A DNA stretch of 37,472 nucleotides from CAG-791 sp963591995 (lineage in GTDB: Bacteria > Bacillota > Clostridia > Lachnospirales > Lachnospiraceae): contig CAVAUJ010000018.1 of NCBI GenBank assembly GCA_963591995.1, positions 1 through 37,472 on the forward strand. The letters are read 5' to 3'. The notes below the pieces were generated by a model. The model ran no database searches, was not told the DNA's origin, and worked only from the letters and a program-made list of their open reading frames with translations. Every line of letters starts with the position of its first letter. The first letter of the stretch is position 1. The position numbers and the translations under genes are program-made. This document shows, in pieces, positions 8,722-15,721 of the stretch.

Positions 8722-9567
8722 ATGTCTGCAAAGTATCCGATTACAATCAGTTCCTGGACACTGGGCGATCAATGCACTTTTGAAGAAAGGGTCAAGGCGG
8801 CGGCAGAGGCCGGCTTTGAGGGCATCGGCCTTCGGGCGGAAACCTATGTCGATGCCCTTGCCGAAGGTCTGCATGACGAAGACATCCTGGGAATTCTGGA
8901 AAAATACGGCATCCGGGTCACCGAGGTCGAGTACATTGTTCAGTGGGCCGAGGAAAAGCGTTCCTATGAGCAGATGTACAAGGAGCAGATCTGCTTCCAC
9001 ATGTGTGAGCTCTTCGGTGTCGGCAGCATCAACTGCGGTCTGATGGAGAATTATCCGGTGGAATATACGGCCGAAAAGCTGAAGGAGCTCTGCCATCGTG
9101 CCGGAAAGCTGTGCATCGGGGTAGAACCGATGCCCTACAGCGGAATTCCCGATGTCGAAAAGGCCTGGGCCGTTGTCAAGGCCGCGGGCTGTGACAATGC
9201 AAAGGTGCTCCTGGATTCCTGGCATTGGATTCGGGCGAACCAGAGCTATGACAAGAGCTATCTTGCCGATATTCCGATTGAAAAGCTGGTATCTGTCCAG
9301 ATCAATGATGTGCAGGCCCATCCGTATGCGGTCAGCATTCTGCGCGATGAATCCATGCATGACCGGGTTCTTCCGGGAAAGGGCTTCGGCGACACGGAGG
9401 GCTTCGTTAAGATGCTCAGAGAAAAGGGTGTCAAGCCGCAGGTTATGGGCGTGGAGGTCATCAGCGATGAGCTTCTGACGCACGGTGTGGCAGAGGCGGC
9501 GAAGATGGCCTACGAGGCAGCGGCGGAGGTGCTGCGGAAGGCCTGGCCGGAGATGCTGGAGCAGTGA
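8722..9567 (+). CDS. Sugar phosphate isomerase/epimerase-like TIM barrel; possible 3-dehydroshikimate dehydratase
   Basis: 281 aa protein of the xylose-isomerase-like TIM-barrel superfamily. Likely divalent-metal ligands on the barrel edge are Glu135 (GVEPMPYS), Asp165 and His168 (LLDSWHW), Gln193 with Asp196 (QINDVQ), and Glu245 (GVEVISDE); a typical RVLPGKGFGD loop follows at 215-224. AAGGAGG precedes the ATG. The superfamily includes sugar isomerases and epimerases, but also metal-dependent 3-dehydroshikimate dehydratases of the AsbF/QuiC type. Lying between two shikimate/quinate dehydrogenases and a YdiM-like transporter, dehydration of 3-dehydroshikimate to protocatechuate is an attractive reading, as is an isomerisation of a hydroaromatic ring. 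Sequence alone does not separate these options. The 73 nt between it and the transporter are purine-rich and hold no terminator. Confidence 0.85.
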   Translation: MSAKYPITISSWTLGDQCTFEERVKAAAEAGFEGIGLRAETYVDALAEGLHDEDILGILEKYGIRVTEVEYIVQWAEEKRSYEQMYKEQICFHMCELFGVGSINCGLMENYPVEYTAEKLKELCHRAGKLCIGVEPMPYSGIPDVEKAWAVVKAAGCDNAKVLLDSWHWIRANQSYDKSYLADIPIEKLVSVQINDVQAHPYAVSILRDESMHDRVLPGKGFGDTEGFVKMLREKGVKPQVMGVEVISDELLTHGVAEAAKMAYEAAAEVLRKAWPEMLEQ

Positions 9568-9605
9568 TCACCGGAGTCTGCGGCATTCCCATGCACACAG
9601 GTAAG

Positions 9606-9661
9606 GTTCATCAGATAAAGTTCATCCGATAAAGTTCATCGGATAAAATTCACCGGATAAG
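9606..9661. repeat. Four tandem 14-bp repeats upstream of second dehydrogenase
   Basis: Units at 9606-9619, 9620-9633, 9634-9647 and 9648-9661 follow the pattern GTTCATCnGATAAA; the last is ATTCACCGGATAAG and runs into the AAGGAG ribosome site of the next gene. They fill most of the 102-bp gap between the TIM-barrel gene and the dehydrogenase. They could be protein-binding sites or a slippage-prone leader changing spacing. Each unit carries TTCATC and GATAA but no strong internal palindrome. Confidence 0.9.
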
Positions 9662-9669
9662 GAGTCATT

Positions 9670-10542
9670 ATGGACAACAGAATCACAGGACATACGAAGC
9701 TGTTCTGCCTCATCGGATCCCCGGTAGATCATTCAGGATCTCCGGCCATGCACAGCTACAGCTTTGCACAAACGCAGACGGATGCGGTATATCTTGCCTT
9801 CGATATTCCGCTCGAACACCTCGAGGAGGGCGTCAGGGCGCTCCGCACCCTCAAGGTCGGCGGCTTCAACGTCACCATGCCGGACAAAACGGCAGTGACG
9901 CAATATCTGGATGAGATTTCTCCGGCGGCCAGACTGATCGGCGCCTGCAACACGGTGACGGCCGATGAGGATGGCAGACTGACGGGGCACAACACAGACG
10001 GGATCGGCTTTGTTCGCAATCTGAAGGAAAACGGCATTGCGATGAAGGGGCAGAAGATGACGCTTCTGGGAGCCGGCGGTGCGGCGACGGCCATCGCGGT
10101 GCAAAGTGCCCTTGACGGCGTATCCGAAATTCATATTTTCAACCGCGAGGATGAATTCTATGCCAACGCGGAGCTTACCTGCAGGAAGCTGAACGAAGAG
10201 GCTCCGTCCTGCCGTGTGAGCGTGGAGAAGCTTGAAAACGAAGAAAAGCTCCGGGAAGCCGTTTGCGGCAGCACGATTCTCGTGAATGCCACCAAGGTGG
10301 GAATGGCGCCGCTTGAGAGACAGAGCCTGATCGCAAAGGATCTCCTGCGAAAGGATCTGATCGTTGCCGATACGGTCTATAACCCGCGGAAGACGCAGCT
10401 TATTCTGGATGCCGAGGAGGCAGGGTGCCGCGCCGCAGTCGGCGGCATCGGCATGCTGCTGTGGCAGGGAGCAGAGGCCTTCCATCTCTTTACCGGGAAG
10501 GAAATGCCGACCGATGAGGTCATGGAAAAGTTTTTCTCTTAA
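9670..10542 (+). CDS. YdiB-type quinate/shikimate dehydrogenase, copy 2
   Basis: 290 aa shikimate/quinate dehydrogenase family protein, paralogous to the one at 6557. Key residues: SPVDHSGSP (17-25), Lys73 in NVTMPDK, Asp110 in HNTDG, GAGGAATA (134-141) and GMLLWQGAEAF near the C-terminus. The stretch NREDEF (158-163) replaces the NADP-type NRT motif and closely matches the NRRDEF region of E. coli YdiB, an NAD-tolerant quinate/shikimate dehydrogenase. Closeness to YdiB extends through NATKVGMAPLE and VYNPRKTQL. AAGGAG lies 7 nt before the ATG, directly after the 14-bp repeats. With a biosynthetic aroE 3 kb downstream this is one of three paralogues in 8 kb. A division of labour (quinate versus shikimate, or oxidation versus reduction of a later ketone) is likely but cannot be assigned. 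Confidence 0.92.
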   Translation: MDNRITGHTKLFCLIGSPVDHSGSPAMHSYSFAQTQTDAVYLAFDIPLEHLEEGVRALRTLKVGGFNVTMPDKTAVTQYLDEISPAARLIGACNTVTADEDGRLTGHNTDGIGFVRNLKENGIAMKGQKMTLLGAGGAATAIAVQSALDGVSEIHIFNREDEFYANAELTCRKLNEEAPSCRVSVEKLENEEKLREAVCGSTILVNATKVGMAPLERQSLIAKDLLRKDLIVADTVYNPRKTQLILDAEEAGCRAAVGGIGMLLWQGAEAFHLFTGKEMPTDEVMEKFFS

Positions 10543-10599
10543 GTAAAACGGGCATTACGACGTACCGGGGCAGGTACGGGATATGTAAGGAGGCAGTTT

Positions 10600-12531
10600 A
10601 TGAAGTTTCCGGCAATGTTTTCGCCGATAAAGATTGGAAATGTCACGGTACCCAATCGCTTTGTTGTCCCGCCCATGGGCAACAATCTGGCCAATACCGA
10701 CGGTACCCTCAGCGATGCTTCGCTTAGCTATTATGAGGCGCGGGCGAAGGGAGGCTTCGGACTTATCACGATTGAGTCCACGGTTGTTTATGAGCAGGCC
10801 AAGGGCGGACCGCGTAAGCCCTGTCTTTTTGAGGACCGCTGCATTGAGAGCTTCCGGCGTGTGGCGGATGTCTGTCATTCGTACGGCGCGAAGATGAGCA
10901 TTCAGCTCCAGCATGCCGGGCCGGAGGGCAGCTCGGCCCTTACCGGTTATCCCCTGAAGGCAGCCAGCGCCATACCGGCTGCCTGCGGACGCGAGGTACC
11001 GGAAGCCGTCTCCCGGGAGGAGCTTTACCGCATCATCGAGTGCTACGGCGACGCGGCAAGGCGTGCACAGCTTGCCGGCATTGACATGGTGGAGCTGCAT
11101 TGCGCCCACGGATATCTGGTCAGCACCTTTATTTCGCAGCGCACCAACAAGCGAACCGATGAGTTCGGCGGCTGCTTTGAGAACCGCATGCGGCTGCCGC
11201 GCCTGATCATCGAGAACATCCGGCGCAAAACAGGCGGCATGCTCCCTGTGATCTGCCGCATCAATGCCAGTGACGAGGTGCCCGGCGGTCAGTCGGTGCA
11301 GGATGCGGCGGCTGTGGCAGCCTATCTGGAGGAAGAGTGCGGCGTGGATGCGATCCATGTGACACGGGCGGTGCATCTCCACGACGAATTCATGTGGGCG
11401 CCGGGGGTAACGCACGGCGGCTTTAATGCGGATCTTGTCACCGAAATCAAGAGAGCGGTGTCGGTTCCGGTGATCATCGTCGGACGGTTTACGGAGCCGC
11501 AATATGCGGAGCTCCTGGTCCGGCAGGGGCGGGCGGATCTTGTCGCCTTCGGCCGGCAGAGCATTGCCGATCCGGAGCTGCCCAATAAGGCAAGAGGCGG
11601 AAGGCTGGAAGCTTTGTCGCCCTGCATCGGATGTCTTCTGGGCTGCGTTCCGAATATGTTTGCCGGCAAGGCAATCACCTGTGCCGTCAATCCCTGCGTC
11701 GGCAGAGAGAAGGCCCTGACACCGGCAAAGACATCGAAGAGGGTTGTTGTTATCGGCGGCGGCCCGGGCGGTCTTTATGCGGCCTATGCCTGCGCCGCAA
11801 GAGGGCACAGGGTAACGCTCCTGGAGAAGGAGGCAGAGCTGGGCGGCAACTTCCGGATCGCGGCTTATCCGACGGGCAAGGGGCAGCTGAGCGAGGCGGT
11901 GCGCGCCATGATCGTTCGCTGCGAGGAAGCAAAGGTAGACCTGAGGGTGAATACGGAGGCAGACGAGGCTCGTCTGCAGGAGCTGCAGCCCGATGCGATC
12001 ATTCTGGCGACCGGCTCCAATCCGTTGCTTCTCCCGATTCCGGGGCTTGAGGAATGCGGCTACATCACAGCTCAGGAGCTTCTGGAAGGCAGGGCCGGGG
12101 CAGGACAAAAGGTTCTTGTCGTCGGCGGCGGCATGGTCGGCTGCGAGGCCGCCGAGTATCTGGCGGAGCGCGGACACGAGGTCGGCATCGTCGAAATGAA
12201 GAGCGTGATTGCCCAGGACGTGACGAAGGAGAACCGCGGGTTCATGTTCGATAATTTTGAAAAGCATAAGGTGCTGCTGTGCGCAGGAGCCAGGGTGGGA
12301 CGCTTCTATGAGGACGGTGTCGATTACACACTGGCGGACGGAACGGAAGGATCCCTGCGGGGATATGACAATATCGTGCTGGCTATGGGATCCCGCGCCA
12401 ACGCCTCGCTGAAGGAGCTTTGCGAGAGGATTTCGGATCAGGTCATTGTGATCGGAGAGGCGGCAAAGGCCCCCGGAAATGCATTGATCGCAACGGGGGA
12501 TGCGCTGGAAGCCGCCCTTTCGATTGAATGA
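10600..12531 (+). CDS. NADH:flavin oxidoreductase / enoate-reductase-type Fe-S flavoprotein
   Basis: 643 aa protein built like 2,4-dienoyl-CoA reductase (FadH), BaiCD/BaiH and 2-enoate reductase. An FMN-binding Old Yellow Enzyme barrel (about 1-330, starting FSPIKIGNVTVPNRF) is followed by a [4Fe-4S] motif with Cys342, Cys345, Cys349 and Cys361 in the C-x2-C-x3-C-x11-C spacing of FadH. Then come an FAD/NAD(P) half beginning VVVIGGGPGG (about 385) and a second nucleotide loop VVGGGMVGCEAAEY (about 507). The barrel has HCAHGYLVSTFISQ and RTDEFGG. GTAAGGAGG precedes the ATG. The family reduces activated C=C bonds with NAD(P)H. As last gene of the hydroaromatic cluster a good candidate substrate is 3-dehydroshikimate, whose double bond is conjugated to a ketone (inference). 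A small 6-bp hairpin (10561-10578) lies ahead of the gene, and a terminator follows. Confidence 0.93.
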   Translation: MKFPAMFSPIKIGNVTVPNRFVVPPMGNNLANTDGTLSDASLSYYEARAKGGFGLITIESTVVYEQAKGGPRKPCLFEDRCIESFRRVADVCHSYGAKMSIQLQHAGPEGSSALTGYPLKAASAIPAACGREVPEAVSREELYRIIECYGDAARRAQLAGIDMVELHCAHGYLVSTFISQRTNKRTDEFGGCFENRMRLPRLIIENIRRKTGGMLPVICRINASDEVPGGQSVQDAAAVAAYLEEECGVDAIHVTRAVHLHDEFMWAPGVTHGGFNADLVTEIKRAVSVPVIIVGRFTEPQYAELLVRQGRADLVAFGRQSIADPELPNKARGGRLEALSPCIGCLLGCVPNMFAGKAITCAVNPCVGREKALTPAKTSKRVVVIGGGPGGLYAAYACAARGHRVTLLEKEAELGGNFRIAAYPTGKGQLSEAVRAMIVRCEEAKVDLRVNTEADEARLQELQPDAIILATGSNPLLLPIPGLEECGYITAQELLEGRAGAGQKVLVVGGGMVGCEAAEYLAERGHEVGIVEMKSVIAQDVTKENRGFMFDNFEKHKVLLCAGARVGRFYEDGVDYTLADGTEGSLRGYDNIVLAMGSRANASLKELCERISDQVIVIGEAAKAPGNALIATGDALEAALSIE

Positions 12532-12553
12532 GAAGGAGCTCGGGAGAGCACGG

Positions 12554-12581
12554 AGAGCATCGGGAAACCGGTGCTCTTTTT
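12554..12581 (+). terminator. Rho-independent terminator after the flavoprotein gene
   Basis: Stem AGAGCATCGG / CCGGTGCTCT (one G-T pair) with a GAAA loop and a T tract. It closes the LysR-linked cluster and separates it from nrdR. The core matches the terminator at 5264-5294 almost base for base. Confidence 0.88.
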
Positions 12582-12657
12582 GTGTGAGGCGTTTGCTTTT
12601 GTGCAAAGGCGCCGGGATGTGTTAAACTCATCTTTGGTGCAGCGGCTGTCCGGGATT

Positions 12658-12691
12658 GTTACGGTGGCGGATATTATTTTGTCACAGTAAC
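12658..12691. repeat. Imperfect inverted repeat upstream of nrdR
   Basis: GTTACGGTG (12658-12666) and CACAGTAAC (12683-12691) are 9-bp arms with one mismatch around an AT-rich centre containing TATTAT. The element lies 30-60 bp before the nrdR start, so it may be an operator or part of the promoter. It does not look like a typical NrdR box. Confidence 0.45.
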
Positions 12692-12720
12692 GGACATCAT
12701 TTCGTGAGGTGAGGAAAACC

Positions 12721-13203
12721 ATGCGATGCCCATTTTGCGGGAAAGAAGACAATCGGGTCATTGATTCCAGACCGGTGGAGGAGAACAATTCCATACGAAG
12801 GCGCAGGATCTGCGACGGGTGCGGCCGGCGCTTTACCACCTATGAAAAGGTGGAGACCATTCCGCTCGTCGTAACGAAAAAGGACAACAACCGGGAACCC
12901 TATGACCGTTCCAAGATCGAAGGCGGCATCCTGCGCGCCTGCCATAAGCGTCCGGTTTCGGTGAACCAGATCAAGCACATGGTGGATGAAATTGAGGGGG
13001 AGATCTTTGACCGCGAGGAAAAGGAGATTTCCAGCCGTGAGATCGGCGAGCTGGTGATGGCCGGAATCCACGAGCTGGATCCCGTGGCCTATGTGCGCTT
13101 TGCCTCCGTCTATCGTGAGTTCAAGGATGTGGAGACCTTCATGGATGAGCTGGAAAAGGTTCTGAAGACGGAGCATGGCAAGAAGGCGCTGGGGGTTCAT
13201 TAG
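12721..13203 (+). CDS. nrdR: Transcriptional repressor NrdR
   Basis: 160 aa regulator that represses ribonucleotide reductase genes in response to ATP/dATP. It has the zinc ribbon with Cys3, Cys6, Cys31 and Cys34, then RRFTTYE and an ATP-cone domain (about 49-139). The conserved opening MRCPFCG fixes the start at 12721; a GTG four codons upstream overlaps the GGTGAGG ribosome site and is less likely. It is the first gene after the cluster terminator and its stop codon abuts the yqeG start, so it heads an operon running into the aro genes. No ribonucleotide reductase gene is in the window; the regulator acts in trans. Confidence 0.97.
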   Translation: MRCPFCGKEDNRVIDSRPVEENNSIRRRRICDGCGRRFTTYEKVETIPLVVTKKDNNREPYDRSKIEGGILRACHKRPVSVNQIKHMVDEIEGEIFDREEKEISSREIGELVMAGIHELDPVAYVRFASVYREFKDVETFMDELEKVLKTEHGKKALGVH

Positions 13204-13707
13204 ATGGGAAAGCGGATTACGCCGGATTACTATGTGAGGTCGGCCTATTCGATTGACTACGGGGCGCTGTATGCCGCCGGTGTGCGGGGCATTATTTTCG
13301 ATATCGACAACACGCTGGTGGAACCGAATGCGCCGGCGGATGCGCGCGCTGCAGAGCTGTTCCGGGAGCTGCACGCGGCAGGGCTGCAGACGGCGATTCT
13401 CTCCAACAATACCGGGGAACGCGCGAGGAAGTTTGCCGCCGCCGTGGGGAGCCGGGTGGTGGCCTGGGCGATGAAGCCTCTCCCGCATAAATACCGGACG
13501 GCAATGCGTGTTATGGGCACAGAGCCGCAGAATACGATTTTCATCGGTGATCAGCTGTATACGGACATCTGGGGGGCCAACAATGCCGGTGTGACATCCA
13601 TCCTTACGGTTCCGCTGACGCAGCAGGAGGAGTTCTGGATCCGGTGGAAGCGCAGAATGGAGGCTCCTGTGCGGCGAAGGCTCCGGCTGGAGGAGAGACT
13701 TGGGTAA
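13204..13707 (+). CDS. YqeG-family HAD-type phosphatase
   Basis: 167 aa haloacid-dehalogenase-fold protein of the YqeG family. Motif I is FDIDNTLVEPN with Asp33 and Asp35, motif II is the Ser in ILSNN (about 67), the Lys motif is MKPLPHK (about 90-96), and motif III is GDQLYTDIWGAN (about 115-126). The ATG begins on the base after the nrdR stop; the ribosome site lies inside nrdR and is weak, so translation is probably coupled. YqeG proteins occur next to aroE or the yqeH/aroD genes in many Bacillota, as here. The physiological substrate is not settled by the sequence. Confidence 0.92.
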   Translation: MGKRITPDYYVRSAYSIDYGALYAAGVRGIIFDIDNTLVEPNAPADARAAELFRELHAAGLQTAILSNNTGERARKFAAAVGSRVVAWAMKPLPHKYRTAMRVMGTEPQNTIFIGDQLYTDIWGANNAGVTSILTVPLTQQEEFWIRWKRRMEAPVRRRLRLEERLG

Positions 13708-14608
13708 AATGCAGAACGAAATCAATGGAAGCACAGCGGTATACGGGCTCATCGGGCATCCGGTGGCCCATTCCTTTTCTCCGCTGATTCATAACACGCT
13801 GGCGGCGGAGCTGAAGGAGAATCTGGTCTATACCACCTTTCCGGTGCAAAGTGCCGCCGAGGTGGGGGCCGCCGTGAAGGGAGCCGCGGCGCTGGGTATA
13901 CAGGGACTCAATGTGACAGTGCCGTATAAGAGCGAGGTGATCCCGTTCCTTACGGAGGTGGAACCGGTGGCGAGGGCGATCGGTGCCGTGAATACCCTGG
14001 TGCCGGTTCGGGCCGAAGATGGGAGCATCCTCGGTTACAGGGGGTGCAACACCGATTACCTCGGCCTGCAGAGGGCGCTGGAGGAGATGGGTGTTCTGCT
14101 CGGCGGAGCGGACGTGATCCTCATCGGTGCCGGCGGTGCCGCGAGAGCGGTCGGTTACATGTGCGGAAGAGCCGGCGTAAGAAGACTTGCCCTCCTCAAC
14201 CGAACGAGAGAAAAGGCGAGGATTCTGGCATCGGAATTGCAAAATGCCTATCCGGATATGAGAATTGAGGTGCAGGGACTTTCGGAGGCGGCCGCGACGG
14301 CCGGGAGCATGGAAAAACCGTTCGCGATTCAATGCACCAGCGTAGGGCTTGCGCCGGATACGGAGGCGACGCCGATTGAGGATCCGGCATTTTATGAGCG
14401 AATCGAGGGCGCGTACGATTGCATCTACAACCCGGAGGAGACGAGGTTCCTGCAGCTGGTACATGCAGCGGGGAAGCCGGGATACAACGGAATGAACATG
14501 CTCCTGTGGCAGGGAATTCTGGCCTTTGAGCTCTGGACAGGAAGGGAGCCGGAAGGGGAATGCATCGAAGAGGTGCGCAGAAGGCTGTATGCCTTTTTGC
14601 GCAGCTGA
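13700..14608 (+). CDS. aroE: Shikimate dehydrogenase, biosynthetic
   Basis: About 300 aa NADP-dependent shikimate dehydrogenase, reducing 3-dehydroshikimate to shikimate in chorismate synthesis. Counting from the ATG at 13709: HPVAHSFSP (17-25), Lys74 in NVTVPYK, Asp116 in CNTDY, nucleotide loop GAGGAARA (140-147), and NRT (164-166), the NADP-type motif. That last motif sets it apart from the two YdiB-type paralogues at 6557 and 9670. Two starts are possible: TTG at 13700, 6 nt after GGAGG and overlapping the yqeG stop, or ATG at 13709, 15 nt after it. I give the TTG because of the spacing; the difference is three residues. It is followed by aroK and aroQ, which supports the biosynthetic assignment. 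Confidence 0.95.
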   Translation: MGKMQNEINGSTAVYGLIGHPVAHSFSPLIHNTLAAELKENLVYTTFPVQSAAEVGAAVKGAAALGIQGLNVTVPYKSEVIPFLTEVEPVARAIGAVNTLVPVRAEDGSILGYRGCNTDYLGLQRALEEMGVLLGGADVILIGAGGAARAVGYMCGRAGVRRLALLNRTREKARILASELQNAYPDMRIEVQGLSEAAATAGSMEKPFAIQCTSVGLAPDTEATPIEDPAFYERIEGAYDCIYNPEETRFLQLVHAAGKPGYNGMNMLLWQGILAFELWTGREPEGECIEEVRRRLYAFLRS

Positions 14609-14661
14609 CGGCTCCGAACGCGGCGAGCGGCATCGGAGCAGAGAATAAGAGGAAATTAAGT

Positions 14662-15168
14662 TTGGATAATTATGTGCTGATCGGCTTCATGGGAAGCGGG
14701 AAAACAACGATAGGAAGAGTGCTGGCAAAGAGAACCGGCTGGAGCAATCCGGATACGGATGAGCTGCTCGTTCGGAAGGCAGGGATGTCTGTCACGGATA
14801 TTTTTGCCGCCGAGGGGGAAGACGGGTTTCGCAGACGCGAAACAAAGCTTCTGGAGGAGCTGGCAGAGAGCGAAGAGGAGCATGTGATCTATTCCTGCGG
14901 CGGCGGCATTGTGCTGCGGGAAGAGAACCGGCCGCTGCTGAAGAGACTGGGAACCGTTGTCTATCTGGAGATTTCTCCGGAGGAGGTAATCCGGCGGCTG
15001 GGAGATGACACGACGAGGCCGCTGCTCGCAGGACCGGACCGGGAGGAGAAGGTGCGGACCATTCTGGATGCGCGGCGCGCCGTATATGAAGCGTGCGCCG
15101 ATGTCACGGTTTCCGTAACAGGGCGGGATCCGCAGGAGATTGCAGAGGAGATTCTGGCATCCGGCTAG
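14662..15168 (+). CDS. aroK: Shikimate kinase
   Basis: 168 aa cytoplasmic kinase that phosphorylates shikimate to shikimate-3-phosphate with ATP. Walker A GFMGSGKTT spans residues 8-16. Shikimate-binding residues are Asp31/Asp33 (NPDTDE), Arg58 in FRRRE and GGG at 80-82, and the lid arginine lies in TTRPLL. The start is TTG 14662, with AGAGGA 7-8 nt upstream; no ATG is in frame near the conserved N-terminus, and a longer frame to 14560 would overlap aroE with unlike sequence. Length then equals the family norm. It sits 53 nt after aroE in the same operon. Confidence 0.94.
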   Translation: MDNYVLIGFMGSGKTTIGRVLAKRTGWSNPDTDELLVRKAGMSVTDIFAAEGEDGFRRRETKLLEELAESEEEHVIYSCGGGIVLREENRPLLKRLGTVVYLEISPEEVIRRLGDDTTRPLLAGPDREEKVRTILDARRAVYEACADVTVSVTGRDPQEIAEEILASG

Positions 15169-15261
15169 TACATCGTTTGCAAAATAACCGGCACGGATGC
15201 ATGCAGTGACTTCCGCCGTCAGCGGAACGGGAGTCGGATATCCGAAAGGGAGAAGAGCAGG

Positions 15262-15702
15262 ATGAAAAAGATTCTGATCATCAACGGTCCCAACCTGAAT
15301 TTCCTGGGGATCCGGGAGAAGAGCATCTACGGGACAAAGGATTACGGGGCCCTGGTTTCCATGATCGAGGACCACGCAAAGGAGCTGGGCGTGGCGGCGG
15401 AATGCTGGCAGTCCAATCACGAGGGCGCCATCATCGATAAGCTGCAGGAGGCTTATTATGATCCGGAGCTCATCGGCGTTGTGATCAATCCGGGCGCCTA
15501 TACGCATTACAGCTACGCCATTCATGATGCCCTGAAGAGCGTGTTCGTTCCCAAGGTGGAGATTCACATCAGCGACATCCATGAGCGGGAGGCCTTCCGT
15601 GCGGTTTCGGTGACAAGACCTGCCTGCGATCATCAGATTGTGGGGCACGGCCTGGAGGGATATCTGGAGGGCATGGATTACATCGTCCGCCGGCCGACAT
15701 GA
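15262..15702 (+). CDS. aroQ: Type II 3-dehydroquinate dehydratase
   Basis: 146 aa enzyme converting 3-dehydroquinate to 3-dehydroshikimate in the shikimate pathway; the type II family forms dodecamers. It shows INGPNLNFLGIRE (7-19) with Asn11/Asn13, the catalytic Tyr23 in SIYG, SNHEGAIID (51-59), NPGAYTH (76-82) and the EIHISDIHERE loop (100-110). GGGAGAAGAGCAGG precedes the ATG. The 93-bp gap after aroK holds a small hairpin (TTCCGC-CGTCA-GCGGAA, about 15211-15227) but no T tract, so the operon probably continues. The same product, 3-dehydroshikimate, would also be the branch point for the catabolic cluster upstream. Confidence 0.96.
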   Translation: MKKILIINGPNLNFLGIREKSIYGTKDYGALVSMIEDHAKELGVAAECWQSNHEGAIIDKLQEAYYDPELIGVVINPGAYTHYSYAIHDALKSVFVPKVEIHISDIHEREAFRAVSVTRPACDHQIVGHGLEGYLEGMDYIVRRPT

Positions 15703-15721
15703 AGGACAGGAAGGGGGAGCA

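Noticed and set aside
9606..9661. Possible small CRISPR array
   Set aside because: The 14-bp units are contiguous with no spacers, and no cas genes are near. The same holds for the repeats at 24143-24215.
10555..12606. 683-codon minus-strand frame opposite the flavoprotein
   Set aside because: No motif, and it covers the whole FadH-type gene and both flanks including the terminator; an antisense shadow.
12658..12691. NrdR box autoregulating nrdR
   Set aside because: The arms (GTTACGGTG / CACAGTAAC) and their spacing do not resemble the compact 16-bp NrdR box, so I list it only as an inverted repeat.
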